Position numbers and translations under genes: made by a program
Notes under the pieces: generated by a model
The model's database searches: none
The model's input: the letters and a program-made list of their open reading frames with translations, nothing else
Told to the model about the DNA's origin: nothing
In this document: piece after piece, positions 1 through 9,316 of the stretch
Position numbering within the stretch: the first letter of the stretch is position 1
Layout of the letters: every line of letters begins with the position of its first letter
Assembly: GCA_003696105.1 (NCBI GenBank)
Contig: RFGE01000347.1
Location: 1 to 36,522, forward strand
Source of the DNA: Deltaproteobacteria bacterium
GTDB taxonomy: Bacteria > Myxococcota_A > Polyangia > Haliangiales > J016
Direction: 5' to 3'
DNA: 36,522 bases

Positions 1-526
<526 letters not shown>

Positions 527-566
527 CAGCCCGCCGTCGCTACGCACGCGACGACCGTCGGAGTGT

Positions 567-598
567 CGGGGCCGCGCATGGCGCGGCCCCGTTTTTTT
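567..598 (+). terminator. Intrinsic terminator of groEL
   Basis: A perfect 11-bp stem (567-577 with 581-591, arms CGGGGCCGCGC/GCGCGGCCCCG) closes on a 3-nt loop and is followed by seven T residues (592-598). It sits 40 bp after the groEL stop codon, so the chaperonin transcript probably ends here and the next gene needs its own promoter. Confidence 0.93.
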
Positions 599-676
599 CG
601 CGCTCGTCTACCGCGCGCACCGGCGCGCCCCCTGCCGCTTCTCGGCCCGCTGCCGCCGTCGCTTCCCGGTCCGCAG

Positions 677-691
677 TATCCTCGTGCCGTG
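677..691 (+). promoter_or_regulatory. Leaderless-type -10 element and GTG start of the DnaJ-like gene
   Basis: TATCCT (677-682) lies exactly 6 nt before GTG (689-691). With normal -10 to +1 spacing, transcription would begin on the G of the start codon. No Shine-Dalgarno sequence is present. The same TANNNT-N6-GTG layout recurs at five other genes in the window. Confidence 0.55.
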
Positions 692-2122
692 CCGGCGGTG
701 TTCCTCGCGCTCGACGACCTAGGCCTCGGCATCCAGTGGTCCGACTGGCTCGAGGCGGGCGGCTACGACGTAGCGTGGTCGCGAACGCCGGCCGGGCCGC
801 CCCCCGAGTCCCTCGACCGGGCGCCGGCGGCCGTGATCCTCGGCGACGCCCCCAACGAGCTGTCGCTCGAGAAGTTCGCGCGCAGCTGGCGCGCCCTCGA
901 GCCGCCCCCGGCCGTCCTCGCGCTGGCGCGCGACGCCGGCGCGGCGCGCGCAGCGGATGCCGTTCGGGCAGTACCGCTCCCCGTTTCGGCCGGCGCGGCC
1001 GACGTGTGCGCGCTCGTGCGCCGCGCCATCGACCTGCGGTTCGCGGCAGAGCTGTCGCAGCGGTTCGCGCTGCATGCCCTCGGCGCCGCCGGCGTCGACG
1101 CGACGGATCCAGTCGAGCGCATCATCCACGGCGCCCGCGACGCGCCCCTCGACATCGTCCGCGAGGCGCTGCGGCCGCGCGCGTTCGAGTACGTGTCGGC
1201 CACTGCGCGCGTCGACGACCTGCGCGCCGCGCGCTTGCTCGACGTGCCGGCGATCGAACTCGCGCTGCGATTGACCGGCGCCATCACCCTGGCGACGGCG
1301 ATCGACTCGGCCGCCGACCCGGCCCGCTCGGCGCGCACGCTGTGGGCGCTGCTGTGTGCCGGCGCCGCGCGCCTCACCCGCGAGCCTCCCGACCAGACCA
1401 CGCACGAGCGCCGCGCCGTGTCGCGCGCACGACACCACATACGCGAGCGCCTTCAGCGACTGCGGCGAGGCCGCGCGACCTACTACGACGTGCTCGATGT
1501 CCCCCCCGACGCGACGGCCGCCGAGATCGGCGACGCGCGCGCGCGGCTCGCGCTGCGATTTTCGCCGCAGCGGCTGCGCCACCTCGACCTCGGCGACCTC
1601 GCGGCAGCCGTCGAGCCGCTGTGGCAGCAGGTCGACAAGGCGACCGCGCGCCTGTCGGATGCCTCCGAGCGCGCGCGCTACAATGCGTGGCTGCTGGCCA
1701 AGGGCGTCGATGTCGCGGCGCGCCACCGCGGGCAGCCGATCGACCGATCGGGCGCGGAGGCCGAGTTCGAAGCGGGCCAGCTCGCGCTCGCCCGCGGCGA
1801 CGTCGCCAAGGCGGTGGCGTTCTTCGCCGCCGCGGCGCGCAAGTACCCCGACCACGTCGACTACGAGTCCTACCTGGCGTGGGCGCGTTACCGCGCGGAC
1901 ATCGACCGCGGCGCCGACCGAACGGCGACGGCGCTGCGCTACCGGACCGAGGTCGAACAGCTCCAGTCGGGGCGTGCGCCGCGACCGCGCGCGCTGCTCG
2001 CGCTGGCGCTGCTGTGCGCCGCCTGCCGCGACGACGGAGCCGCCCGCTGGTACCTCGAGGAGGCCCTCGCCATCGATCCGGCGTACGAGCCGGCGCTGCG
2101 GCTGCGGGCGCGCATGGGATGA
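689..2122 (+). CDS. Hybrid protein: N-terminal receiver-like region, degenerate J domain, TPR-like C-terminus
   Basis: The protein has 477 aa from GTG 689. I prefer this start to codons further upstream because the longer frame would begin inside the groEL terminator, and because TATCCT sits 6 nt before it. Residues 1-110 look like a divergent receiver/PatA-type fold (VFLALDDLGLGIQW, then AAVILGD) without convincing acidic-pocket residues. Residues 263-327 match a DnaJ J domain (TYYDVLDVPPDATAAEI ... ASERARYNAWL), but the HPD tripeptide that stimulates DnaK ATPase is replaced by FSPQ near 291-294. Residues 350-475 form TPR-like helices. The position after groEL suggests a role in protein quality control, but without HPD it is more likely an adaptor or scaffold than a true co-chaperone. 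The gene converges on the TonB receptor gene with a 39-bp gap. Confidence 0.75.
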   Translation: MPAVFLALDDLGLGIQWSDWLEAGGYDVAWSRTPAGPPPESLDRAPAAVILGDAPNELSLEKFARSWRALEPPPAVLALARDAGAARAADAVRAVPLPVSAGAADVCALVRRAIDLRFAAELSQRFALHALGAAGVDATDPVERIIHGARDAPLDIVREALRPRAFEYVSATARVDDLRAARLLDVPAIELALRLTGAITLATAIDSAADPARSARTLWALLCAGAARLTREPPDQTTHERRAVSRARHHIRERLQRLRRGRATYYDVLDVPPDATAAEIGDARARLALRFSPQRLRHLDLGDLAAAVEPLWQQVDKATARLSDASERARYNAWLLAKGVDVAARHRGQPIDRSGAEAEFEAGQLALARGDVAKAVAFFAAAARKYPDHVDYESYLAWARYRADIDRGADRTATALRYRTEVEQLQSGRAPRPRALLALALLCAACRDDGAARWYLEEALAIDPAYEPALRLRARMG

Positions 2123-2161
2123 CGTCCCGACGACGGGGGCGCGCCGCGCACGCGGATCGGC

Positions 2162-4102
2162 TCACATTGCATCCCACTGCACTGCCAACGTGATCGACCG
2201 TCCCGGTGCAGCCACCGCCTGCCGGATCTCGTAGCGCTCGTCGGTGGCGTTGTCGACGCGCACCGTTGCGAGCAGCCCGGCGCCCAAACGGGCGTAGGCC
2301 GCCACGCCCAGCTCCGCGTGGGCCGCCAGCGTCGCGCCGCGGTCGACCTGATCATCTTCGTAACGCACGTGGGCACGCACGCCGCCGCGGCCGACCGCGG
2401 CCCCGAGTTCCAGCCACAGCCGGTGCTGCGGCAGGAAGTCCAGCGGCGTGCTGCCGAACCGGGGCGAGTACGCGTCCTGAAACGACCAGCTCGCAACCGC
2501 GCGCCATCGCCCGCGCGTGACCGTTGCCCGCGCATCGACGCCGCGCACAACCAGGTCGTCGACGTTGACCAGCTGCATCCGGTCGCCGTCGTAGCGAATC
2601 ATCCCGTCGGTCGCGCGGACGAACCCGCCGACCCGCGCCGACAGCCCGTCGGCCGGCGCGAGCACCACCGCGAGTTCGGTGAAGGTCGCCATCTCCGGAG
2701 CGAGCTCCGCGTTGCCGATGTCCGTGCGGTAGCGCTCCCGGAGGGTCGGCACGCGCCCCTTGCGCGCGCCGGTCCACTCGAGGGTCAGCGGGCGCGCCGG
2801 CGTCCACGCGAGCGTCAGCTTGGCCTCGGGCCACGGCGCGTGGCCCAGGCCGATGGGGGTCGCGATCCCGGCGGCCCCGTCGACGCGCACGCCTCCGCGC
2901 TCGTACTGCGCCCCGGCCGCAACCTGCGCGACCGTCGACCGCCCCTGCCCCGCGACGGCACCGTCGAGGTCTTCCACTCGCGCTCCCTCGGTGTCCAGGT
3001 ACGCCGCGCCCACGAGGTGCAACCACGGCGTCTGTGGGCGATTGACAACCAGTCCCGCGCCCGCGCGGTTGGCGTCGATGTGCTCGCCGCGGCGCACGTC
3101 GCTCAGCGACGCATCGGCGTAGTAGCGCGAGTCGCGCGCGAGCGCGTGCGCGTAGGCGCGCGCGTGAACGCGCAGCGACCCGGTGTCGATGTCGCCGGAC
3201 GCGCCGGCGCGCGCCGCTGTCTCCCCGGCGACGACGAGGACGTCCGACGACGCATCGTCCCCCGGTGGCGGCACGAAGCTGCGCCGCTGCGCCGACAGGT
3301 CGACCGTGACGCGCCGCTCCAGTTCGCGGCGCCATTCGAACCGCAACGCGGCCGTGAGCGCGCGGCGGCGCTCGTCGAGTTGCTCGCGCGTGCCGTCCGG
3401 CATCGCCACGGCGTAGTCGCGCGCGCCGAGTGCGCCGGCCACCGATCCGCGGACTGCCCAGCCGCGGCCGAGACCGGCGCGCGCCGTGGCCGACGCATCC
3501 GCGGCAGTCGCCATCGTCCCCTGCCCCCGTGCGCGCAGCATGCGCGCGCCGACCGCGTCGCGCGTGTGCACCTCGACGACGCCGCCCGGCCCACCGGCCC
3601 CGTCGATCGGCGACGACGGCGACGTGGCCACGCGAATCTGCTCGATGTCGGTCACCGGGATCGACGACAGATCGAACGTGCCGTAGTACGGCTCGTCGAC
3701 CGGAATGCCGTCGATTAGGATCTTGACCGCGCCCTTGCGCGCGCCGCGGATGTCGGCCTGCGCACCGCCGCGGCCGAGCGCCCGCACGCGCAACTCCGGC
3801 ACGTACTCGAGCGCCTCGGCGAGGTCCACGACGCCGAGTTGATCGAGATCCTCGCCGGTGAGCCGCAGTTCGGTGTCCCGGTCGAACTCCTTGTTCGGGC
3901 GCTCTCCCCACACCTCGACGACCTCCTCGGCCAGTTCGATCGGCGGCACGCTCTCGTCCGATGACGTTGGCTCGCCGCCCGCCGGCGCGGTGGACCGGGA
4001 CGCGACCGCCGACTCGCCGTCGGAATCGCCTCCGGCTGCGGGAGTGCCCGCCGCCGCGATCGCGGGAACGGCCCAGACGACGACCGCGGCCCAGCGCGTC
4101 AT
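2162..4102 (-). CDS. TonB-dependent outer-membrane receptor
   Basis: The protein has 646 aa. The start is ATG 4102, which overlaps the upstream stop as ATGA; a longer frame exists but would override this coupling. It has a signal peptide (MTRWAAVVVWAVPAIAAAG), a Ser/Pro-rich spacer, and a TonB box-like VVEVWGERP (61-69). The plug domain covers about 76-182 (LAEALEYVPELRVRALGRGG, IKILIDGIPVDEPYYG-type hairpin, GGPGGVVEVHT). A beta-barrel of about 460 residues ends in the family-typical VDNATDERYEIRQAVAAPGRS. Such receptors import scarce ligands (siderophores, cobalamin, glycans, metals) using TonB-ExbBD energy. The substrate is not readable from sequence, and no tonB/exbBD is in the window. 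It is the last gene of a three-gene unit with two lipoproteins. The terminal residue is Met rather than the usual aromatic BAM signal. Confidence 0.93.
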   Translation of the reverse strand: MTRWAAVVVWAVPAIAAAGTPAAGGDSDGESAVASRSTAPAGGEPTSSDESVPPIELAEEVVEVWGERPNKEFDRDTELRLTGEDLDQLGVVDLAEALEYVPELRVRALGRGGAQADIRGARKGAVKILIDGIPVDEPYYGTFDLSSIPVTDIEQIRVATSPSSPIDGAGGPGGVVEVHTRDAVGARMLRARGQGTMATAADASATARAGLGRGWAVRGSVAGALGARDYAVAMPDGTREQLDERRRALTAALRFEWRRELERRVTVDLSAQRRSFVPPPGDDASSDVLVVAGETAARAGASGDIDTGSLRVHARAYAHALARDSRYYADASLSDVRRGEHIDANRAGAGLVVNRPQTPWLHLVGAAYLDTEGARVEDLDGAVAGQGRSTVAQVAAGAQYERGGVRVDGAAGIATPIGLGHAPWPEAKLTLAWTPARPLTLEWTGARKGRVPTLRERYRTDIGNAELAPEMATFTELAVVLAPADGLSARVGGFVRATDGMIRYDGDRMQLVNVDDLVVRGVDARATVTRGRWRAVASWSFQDAYSPRFGSTPLDFLPQHRLWLELGAAVGRGGVRAHVRYEDDQVDRGATLAAHAELGVAAYARLGAGLLATVRVDNATDERYEIRQAVAAPGRSITLAVQWDAM

Positions 4103-4443
4103 GGCGCCTTGCACAGCCCCATGTTGTTGCACCCGCGCGACGGGGCCTCGCAGTCCTCGTCCCGCATGCACTCGTGCGTGCAGTGAGGGCCGCGGGAGTT
4201 GAACTGGAAACACACCAGATCGGCGGCACACCGATCGTCGGCGGGATCGCAGGCATCCATGAACCCGAGACCGCCGCCGTCCGGATTCGCGCCCGCCGCG
4301 TCCGCCGACCCGGCGGCGCCCCCGTCCGGCGCGCTGGCGACGCTCGCGTCCGGGCCGGGCGACTCCGTCGCCGCGTCGCCGCAGGCGACCGCGAGTGCCG
4401 CGGCGAGCGCCGCCGCGGGCCACCGCAAGCCGACGAACGGCAT
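4099..4443 (-). CDS. Small cysteine-rich lipoprotein
   Basis: The protein has 114 aa, starting at ATG 4443, one nucleotide after the upstream stop codon; an in-frame upstream extension would be repetitive and lacks a signal peptide. Its lipoprotein signal ends in LAVAC with Cys21 as the predicted lipidation site. An Ala/Gly/Pro/Asp-rich linker follows. The C-terminal module of about 45 residues contains eight Cys in the pattern DACDPADDRC...LVC...HCTHECMRDEDC...GC...LC, probably disulfide-bonded. Modules of this kind are frequent in myxobacterial surface proteins. Its stop overlaps the TonB receptor start by 4 bp (ATGA), implying translational coupling. I infer that it acts with the receptor, for example as a surface ligand-binding partner; no function is assigned. 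Confidence 0.8.
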   Translation of the reverse strand: MPFVGLRWPAAALAAALAVACGDAATESPGPDASVASAPDGGAAGSADAAGANPDGGGLGFMDACDPADDRCAADLVCFQFNSRGPHCTHECMRDEDCEAPSRGCNNMGLCKAP

Positions 4444-4444
4444 G

Positions 4445-5293
4445 TCAGTTGCCTCCGCCGCCGCCTCCTCCGCCGCCGCCTCCGCCACCGTCGAGTTTGT
4501 CGTTGACGTTGACGAGGTGGACGGTGTCGGCGCGCGCCAGGACGATGGCGGTCTTGACCGGATTGCCGCCGCCGTTTTGGCCGTCGTTGTCCTGCGGATA
4601 CGTCGCGGTGAGCGTGTACTGCCCGGGCGGCACGTTCAGGAACGCGACGCGCGCCTTGCCGCCGACCGGAGTCGATACCGTGACCGCCGGGTCGAGATCG
4701 CCCAGCGCGCCGACGAAGTACGGCCCGTCGCCCACCGGATTGCCCGCGGCGTCGGTGAGCGAGATGTCGGCGAGCAGCACGCCGTCGCGCGGCGAACCGT
4801 CGCCCTTGAGCAGATTGCCTTCGACGTACGCGGTGCCGGGCTGCATGACGACGGCGACCGTCGCATACTGGCGTGCGATGTCGGCTTGTGCGGCCACGTA
4901 CACATCGCGCGTCATCGGCGTTCCGGAGTACTTGGCGCGCGCGTTGACCGTCGGCAGATAGTTGCCCGCGAGACTGCCCGCGAGCGTGAACAACTGCTCG
5001 ACCGGAACGCCGTCGAGTGCGTAGGCTCCCGCCGCGTCGCTCGTGGTCGACAGCGGCGGTGTGATCCCTTCGGCGACCACCTCGGCGCCGGCCAGCGGCG
5101 TGCCGGCGAAATAGTCCATCACCGTACCGGACACCGCAGCCTGCGGCAGATCGGGGCCCGCGTCGGGGCCACCGGGGTCCGCCCCCGCATCGGCGCCGCC
5201 GGCCGGATCGGTCGGGTCGAGCGCACCGCCGACCTCACACGCGGCGGCGCACAGCGCGGCAGTGGACAGGGCGAACAAAACACAGCGTCTCAT
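4445..5293 (-). CDS. Lipoprotein with carboxypeptidase-regulatory-like beta-sandwich domains
   Basis: The protein has 282 aa. ATG 5293 is preceded by GAGGAG with an 8-nt gap, a good ribosome site. It has a lipoprotein signal with CAAAC (Cys19), then a Gly/Asp/Pro/Ala linker. Residues 52-110 resemble a CarboxypepD_reg-type domain (VSGTVMDYFAGTPLAGAEVVAEG ... SDAAGAYALDGVP). A second Ig-like region contains NVPPGQYTLTATYP. The protein ends in a run of 13 glycines and Asn, encoded by a perfect 15-bp tandem duplication (4452-4481). The next gene begins one base after its stop. Domains of this type occur in TonB receptors and surface glycan-binding proteins, so I infer a surface accessory protein for the downstream receptor. 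It is the first gene of the unit and has a sigma-54-like site upstream. Confidence 0.82.
   Translation of the reverse strand: MRRCVLFALSTAALCAAACEVGGALDPTDPAGGADAGADPGGPDAGPDLPQAAVSGTVMDYFAGTPLAGAEVVAEGITPPLSTTSDAAGAYALDGVPVEQLFTLAGSLAGNYLPTVNARAKYSGTPMTRDVYVAAQADIARQYATVAVVMQPGTAYVEGNLLKGDGSPRDGVLLADISLTDAAGNPVGDGPYFVGALGDLDPAVTVSTPVGGKARVAFLNVPPGQYTLTATYPQDNDGQNGGGNPVKTAIVLARADTVHLVNVNDKLDGGGGGGGGGGGGGN
4452..4481 (+). repeat. 15-bp perfect tandem duplication encoding the Gly tail
   Basis: CCTCCGCCGCCGCCT occurs twice head-to-tail (4452-4466 and 4467-4481). On the minus strand it encodes the 13-glycine tail of the lipoprotein, a few codons before a stop that is one base from the next start codon. 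The unit is a multiple of 3, so length changes would keep the frame. Confidence 0.85.
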
Positions 5294-5350
5294 CGGCAGG
5301 GCTCCTCGGATGGCTTCGGGGGGAGTGAGTGGCGGTGTGTCCCCTGACAG

Positions 5351-5366
5351 AGCAACATCCTTGCCA
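5351..5366 (-). promoter_or_regulatory. Sigma-54-type -24/-12 promoter of the lipoprotein/TonB receptor unit
   Basis: The minus strand reads TGGCAAGGATGTTGCT, against the known consensus TGGCACG-N4-TTGCW. Eleven of twelve defined positions match, and the invariant GG and GC have the correct spacing. Predicted transcription start is near 5340, giving a leader of about 47 nt with GAGGAG before the start codon at 5293. Further upstream at 5393-5398 there is a GTTACG half-site resembling the palindromes at 7819 and 35585. Confidence 0.6.
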
Positions 5367-5506
5367 CCAAGGTTCCCTCGCCGCGCCGCGTAGTTACGAA
5401 TCCGGCCCCTGGGGCCCGAAGCCCCCGGCGGCGGCGCCCTCCCCCGGAGGACGACCCGGGCCGCGCGGCTCGACGACCGCGGCGGGCCCGGCGCGCCGCC
5501 GCCCGC

Positions 5507-6811
5507 TCAGCGTTCGTACAACAGGCCCGCGTAGACCGCCTGGCGCCGAAACCGCAGCGCGTCCGTCGCAAACTCGTTCGACCACAGCCCGTAGCGCGCC
5601 TCGGCGGTCCACCCGCCTGCGAGCGGCCGGGCCAGGTGGACGACCAGCCCGTTGCGGTTCTCGTCCTCGATCGATACGCCGGTCTGCGCGTTGACGTCTC
5701 GGGCGACCAACAGGCCGTCGACGAACACGTTGTACAGCACGGTGAGCTTCGCCGTCGCCGATACGCCGAACGCCACGTCGGTCGTCACGGCCGCGTCGAC
5801 TCGATGGCGGACCAGCGACTGCCCGAAGCTGTTCGAGTCGTCCACCTGGAGTTCGTAGCGCGCTGCGTAGACGCGGTCACCGGTGTAGGTCACTTCGATC
5901 GACGCGACGTGAAACAGGTCGACCCGACCGAGCGACGGCGCTGGACACGGCGGGTCGCATGCGTCAGTGAGCGCGGCGCCGGCGTAGTCGCGGCGCTCGA
6001 GCCGGTACGCTGCCGCAACCTCCACGGAGCTGGCGTCGGCCTCGCCGGCGCTGTCGGAGCGCCACATCTCCGTCGTGTAGCGCGCGCCGTAGTGGTCGGC
6101 CCGGTAGTCGAACACGCCGTCGGGCTTGAACGTGAACGCGCGCAGTCCCGCGTGCAGCGCGAACCGGTGGCGCTCCGGCCCGACGAGGACGAGTTCCCCG
6201 CGCGCATCGAACGACCGGAAGTTGCGCGCCGTGTCGACTCGATCGTCGCCGATCGCGTCGTAGTAGGAGCCGACGGCGCGCACGATTGCGCGGCGAGACG
6301 CCAGCGCCGCGGCGTACGCCCCCCGTGCCGCCACGATCGCCACGTCCTCGTCGGACGGCGTCCGGCCCGCGTCGTCGCGCGCGTCGCCGAAGAACCGCTT
6401 GGCACCGGCGAACAGATCGTACGACAGCCGATGGCTCGCGCGCGGCCGCACTCCGCCCCGCACGCGCGCGCCGACGCGCACGAGCGGCGCGGCCTGGACG
6501 GCGACGTCCTCGCCGGCGCGCCGCTCGATCCGGTGCACGTTGGTGTCGTACTCCGCGCCGGCCTCGACCTGGACGCGGGTCGGCTCCGCGCGCGCGGGCG
6601 TTGCGGCGATCGCCGCGATCGCGGCGGCGGCGACCGCCCACCGCGCACCGGGGCGCCGGCCGACCGGCGCGGCCGGCAGACGCCGCGGCGGCGCGGGGGC
6701 CGCGCGGCGACACGACCGGCTCGGGGTGGCCCGGCCACCCGGCGGGCACCGCGGTCGGACGCGCGCCGGCAAAGTCGCCGCGGAACCGACTCCGATCCGT
6801 GCTCCGGTCAT
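5507..6811 (-). CDS. Outer-membrane beta-barrel protein of unknown function
   Basis: The protein has 434 aa, starting at ATG 6811, which overlaps the upstream stop (ATGA). The first 55 residues are Arg/Pro-rich; a hydrophobic stretch ending in AATPARA (about residues 58-75) looks like the true signal sequence, so an internal start is possible. The mature part has alternating strands rich in Tyr/Arg/Asp, starting VQVEAGAEYDTNVHRIERR and ending LRFRRQAVYAGLLYER. This is typical of an outer-membrane barrel of 14-18 strands resembling surface-assembly or TPR-linked OMPs. It is cotranscribed with the coiled-coil periplasmic gene. I see no named family. A pore, an assembly factor or a structural barrel are all possible. 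Confidence 0.72.
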   Translation of the reverse strand: MTGARIGVGSAATLPARVRPRCPPGGRATPSRSCRRAAPAPPRRLPAAPVGRRPGARWAVAAAAIAAIAATPARAEPTRVQVEAGAEYDTNVHRIERRAGEDVAVQAAPLVRVGARVRGGVRPRASHRLSYDLFAGAKRFFGDARDDAGRTPSDEDVAIVAARGAYAAALASRRAIVRAVGSYYDAIGDDRVDTARNFRSFDARGELVLVGPERHRFALHAGLRAFTFKPDGVFDYRADHYGARYTTEMWRSDSAGEADASSVEVAAAYRLERRDYAGAALTDACDPPCPAPSLGRVDLFHVASIEVTYTGDRVYAARYELQVDDSNSFGQSLVRHRVDAAVTTDVAFGVSATAKLTVLYNVFVDGLLVARDVNAQTGVSIEDENRNGLVVHLARPLAGGWTAEARYGLWSNEFATDALRFRRQAVYAGLLYER

Positions 6812-7782
6812 CGCGCCCGCAGCGCGCGCAGCCGCGCCTCGATCGCGCGGCGCTGGCGCTCGAGCCGCTCGCGGCGGGCGCGCACCTGGTCGCGCGCGCG
6901 CCGGGCGGCATCGGCCTTGGCCGCCGGGTCGTCGGCCGCTTCGGCGCGGCGAAGCGCAGCGAGCGTGTCTGCGTCCACGACTTCGACCAGCACGATCGCC
7001 GGGTCGGCCGACGAGCCGGGCTCGCCGACCGCCCCCGCGGCGTCGTCGGGATCGGCCTCGGGCGCGCCCGCCCCCACGTCCGCGTTGCCTCCGGCCGCCG
7101 TGTCGGCGCCCGCCTGGCGACTGGTCGTGCGCCGCGGCCGGTTGTCGTCGAACAAGTCGGCCTCGTCGGCGCGCGCCCGCTGCTTGCGCAACCGGGCCAT
7201 CTTCGCGTACCGGAGTTCGCGGCGGGTTAGCAGTCGTTCCTCGCGCTCGAGCCGCCGCGCGGTGTCCTCCAGCAGCTTGGCCTGCGCGCGCAACTCTGCC
7301 TCGTCGGCCAACGGATCGATGCGCTCGCTCGGCATGACGATGCGCCGCGCGGGCGGCGCGAGCTTCGCCAGCGCGTCGGCCCTCCAGGCGGCCAGCGCCC
7401 GCCGCCGCGGCTCCGGAGGCGCCGCGGCGAGTTCGGCGTCGATCGCGCGCACGAGCGCGCGGCGCACCTCGCGCAGCCGCCGATCGACCGCACGCACCGC
7501 CGCGTCGATCGCCGACAGCCGCTGCGCGATGGCGCGCGCGTCAGCCAGAGCGCGGCGCAAAGACCGGTCCCGCCGCCACGACGACCGCTTGCGCTTGAGC
7601 GCGTCCACCTGGGCGACCGCGCGGGCCAGTTCCGCTTCCCGTTGCGCCTTGTCGCGGGCATACCGCGCGCGCTCGGCCTCGAGCTGTGCGACCTGGGCGC
7701 GCAGGTCGTCGGCGGGCGCGGCCGCGGCGGGCCGGACGGCCAGCGCGATCGCGGCGGCCGCGAAAACCAACGTGCGGAGCAT
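6808..7782 (-). CDS. Periplasmic coiled-coil protein of unknown function
   Basis: The protein has 324 aa from ATG 7782. An in-frame TTG at 7800 would lie upstream of the predicted transcription start. A signal peptide (MLRTLVFAAAAIALAVRPAAAAP) is followed by an almost continuous Arg/Ala/Glu-rich helix (LRAQVAQLEAERARYARDKAQ onward) to about residue 215. Next comes an Ala/Gly/Asp linker, then a segment VVDADTLAALRRAEAADDP and a second Arg-rich helix to the C-terminus. The architecture recalls EnvC/septal-ring-like or tether proteins of the periplasm, but no catalytic motif is visible. It overlaps the barrel gene by 4 bp, suggesting a paired periplasm/outer-membrane module. The upstream region carries a sigma-54-like promoter and inverted repeats. 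Confidence 0.7.
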   Translation of the reverse strand: MLRTLVFAAAAIALAVRPAAAAPADDLRAQVAQLEAERARYARDKAQREAELARAVAQVDALKRKRSSWRRDRSLRRALADARAIAQRLSAIDAAVRAVDRRLREVRRALVRAIDAELAAAPPEPRRRALAAWRADALAKLAPPARRIVMPSERIDPLADEAELRAQAKLLEDTARRLEREERLLTRRELRYAKMARLRKQRARADEADLFDDNRPRRTTSRQAGADTAAGGNADVGAGAPEADPDDAAGAVGEPGSSADPAIVLVEVVDADTLAALRRAEAADDPAAKADAARRARDQVRARRERLERQRRAIEARLRALRAR

Positions 7783-7799
7783 GGTCTGCGTGGATCTCA

Positions 7800-7815
7800 A
7801 GCAGCTCCCGTGCCA
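7800..7815 (-). promoter_or_regulatory. Sigma-54-type -24/-12 promoter of the coiled-coil/barrel unit
   Basis: The minus strand reads TGGCACGGGAGCTGCT, matching TGGCACG-N4-TTGCW at eleven of twelve defined positions (first T of TTGC is C). The GG/GC spacing is correct. The predicted start near 7789 gives a leader of only about 7 nt before ATG 7782. Inverted repeats at 7819-7852 lie immediately upstream, and the NtrC-type activator gene ends at 7928. Confidence 0.55.
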
Positions 7816-7818
7816 GTC

Positions 7819-7852
7819 GTTACGCGTGTAAGCTACCTACACTCCTAGTGTA
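7819..7852. promoter_or_regulatory. Cluster of inverted-repeat operator candidates
   Basis: There are two adjacent dyads: GTTACGCGTGTAAG (7819-7832; arms TTAC/GTAA) and TACACTCCTAGTGTA (7838-7852; perfect 6-bp arms around 3 nt). Three GTGTA/TACAC half-sites begin at 7826, 7838 and 7848, about one helical turn apart. They sit at about -30 to -63 of the predicted sigma-54 start. The first dyad matches the one upstream of cdnL (35585-35598) at 11 of 14 bases. Binding by the adjacent NtrC-type regulator is an inference. Confidence 0.5.
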
Positions 7853-7927
7853 CGCAACTCGGCCACCTCGGCCGTCTGCGACCGCGCGGCGCACGCGCCT
7901 CAGATTTTCGAGACGTCGCGCCAGCCG

Positions 7928-9307
<1,380 letters not shown>

Positions 9308-9316
9308 CGCAACCTC

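Noticed and set aside
563-688. Upstream start codons for the DnaJ-like gene
   Set aside because: They would place the translation start inside the groEL terminator hairpin; the added residues are Pro/Arg-rich noise.
7798-7800. TTG start for the coiled-coil protein
   Set aside because: It overlaps the -12 element of the predicted promoter and adds six residues before a normal signal peptide starting at ATG 7782.
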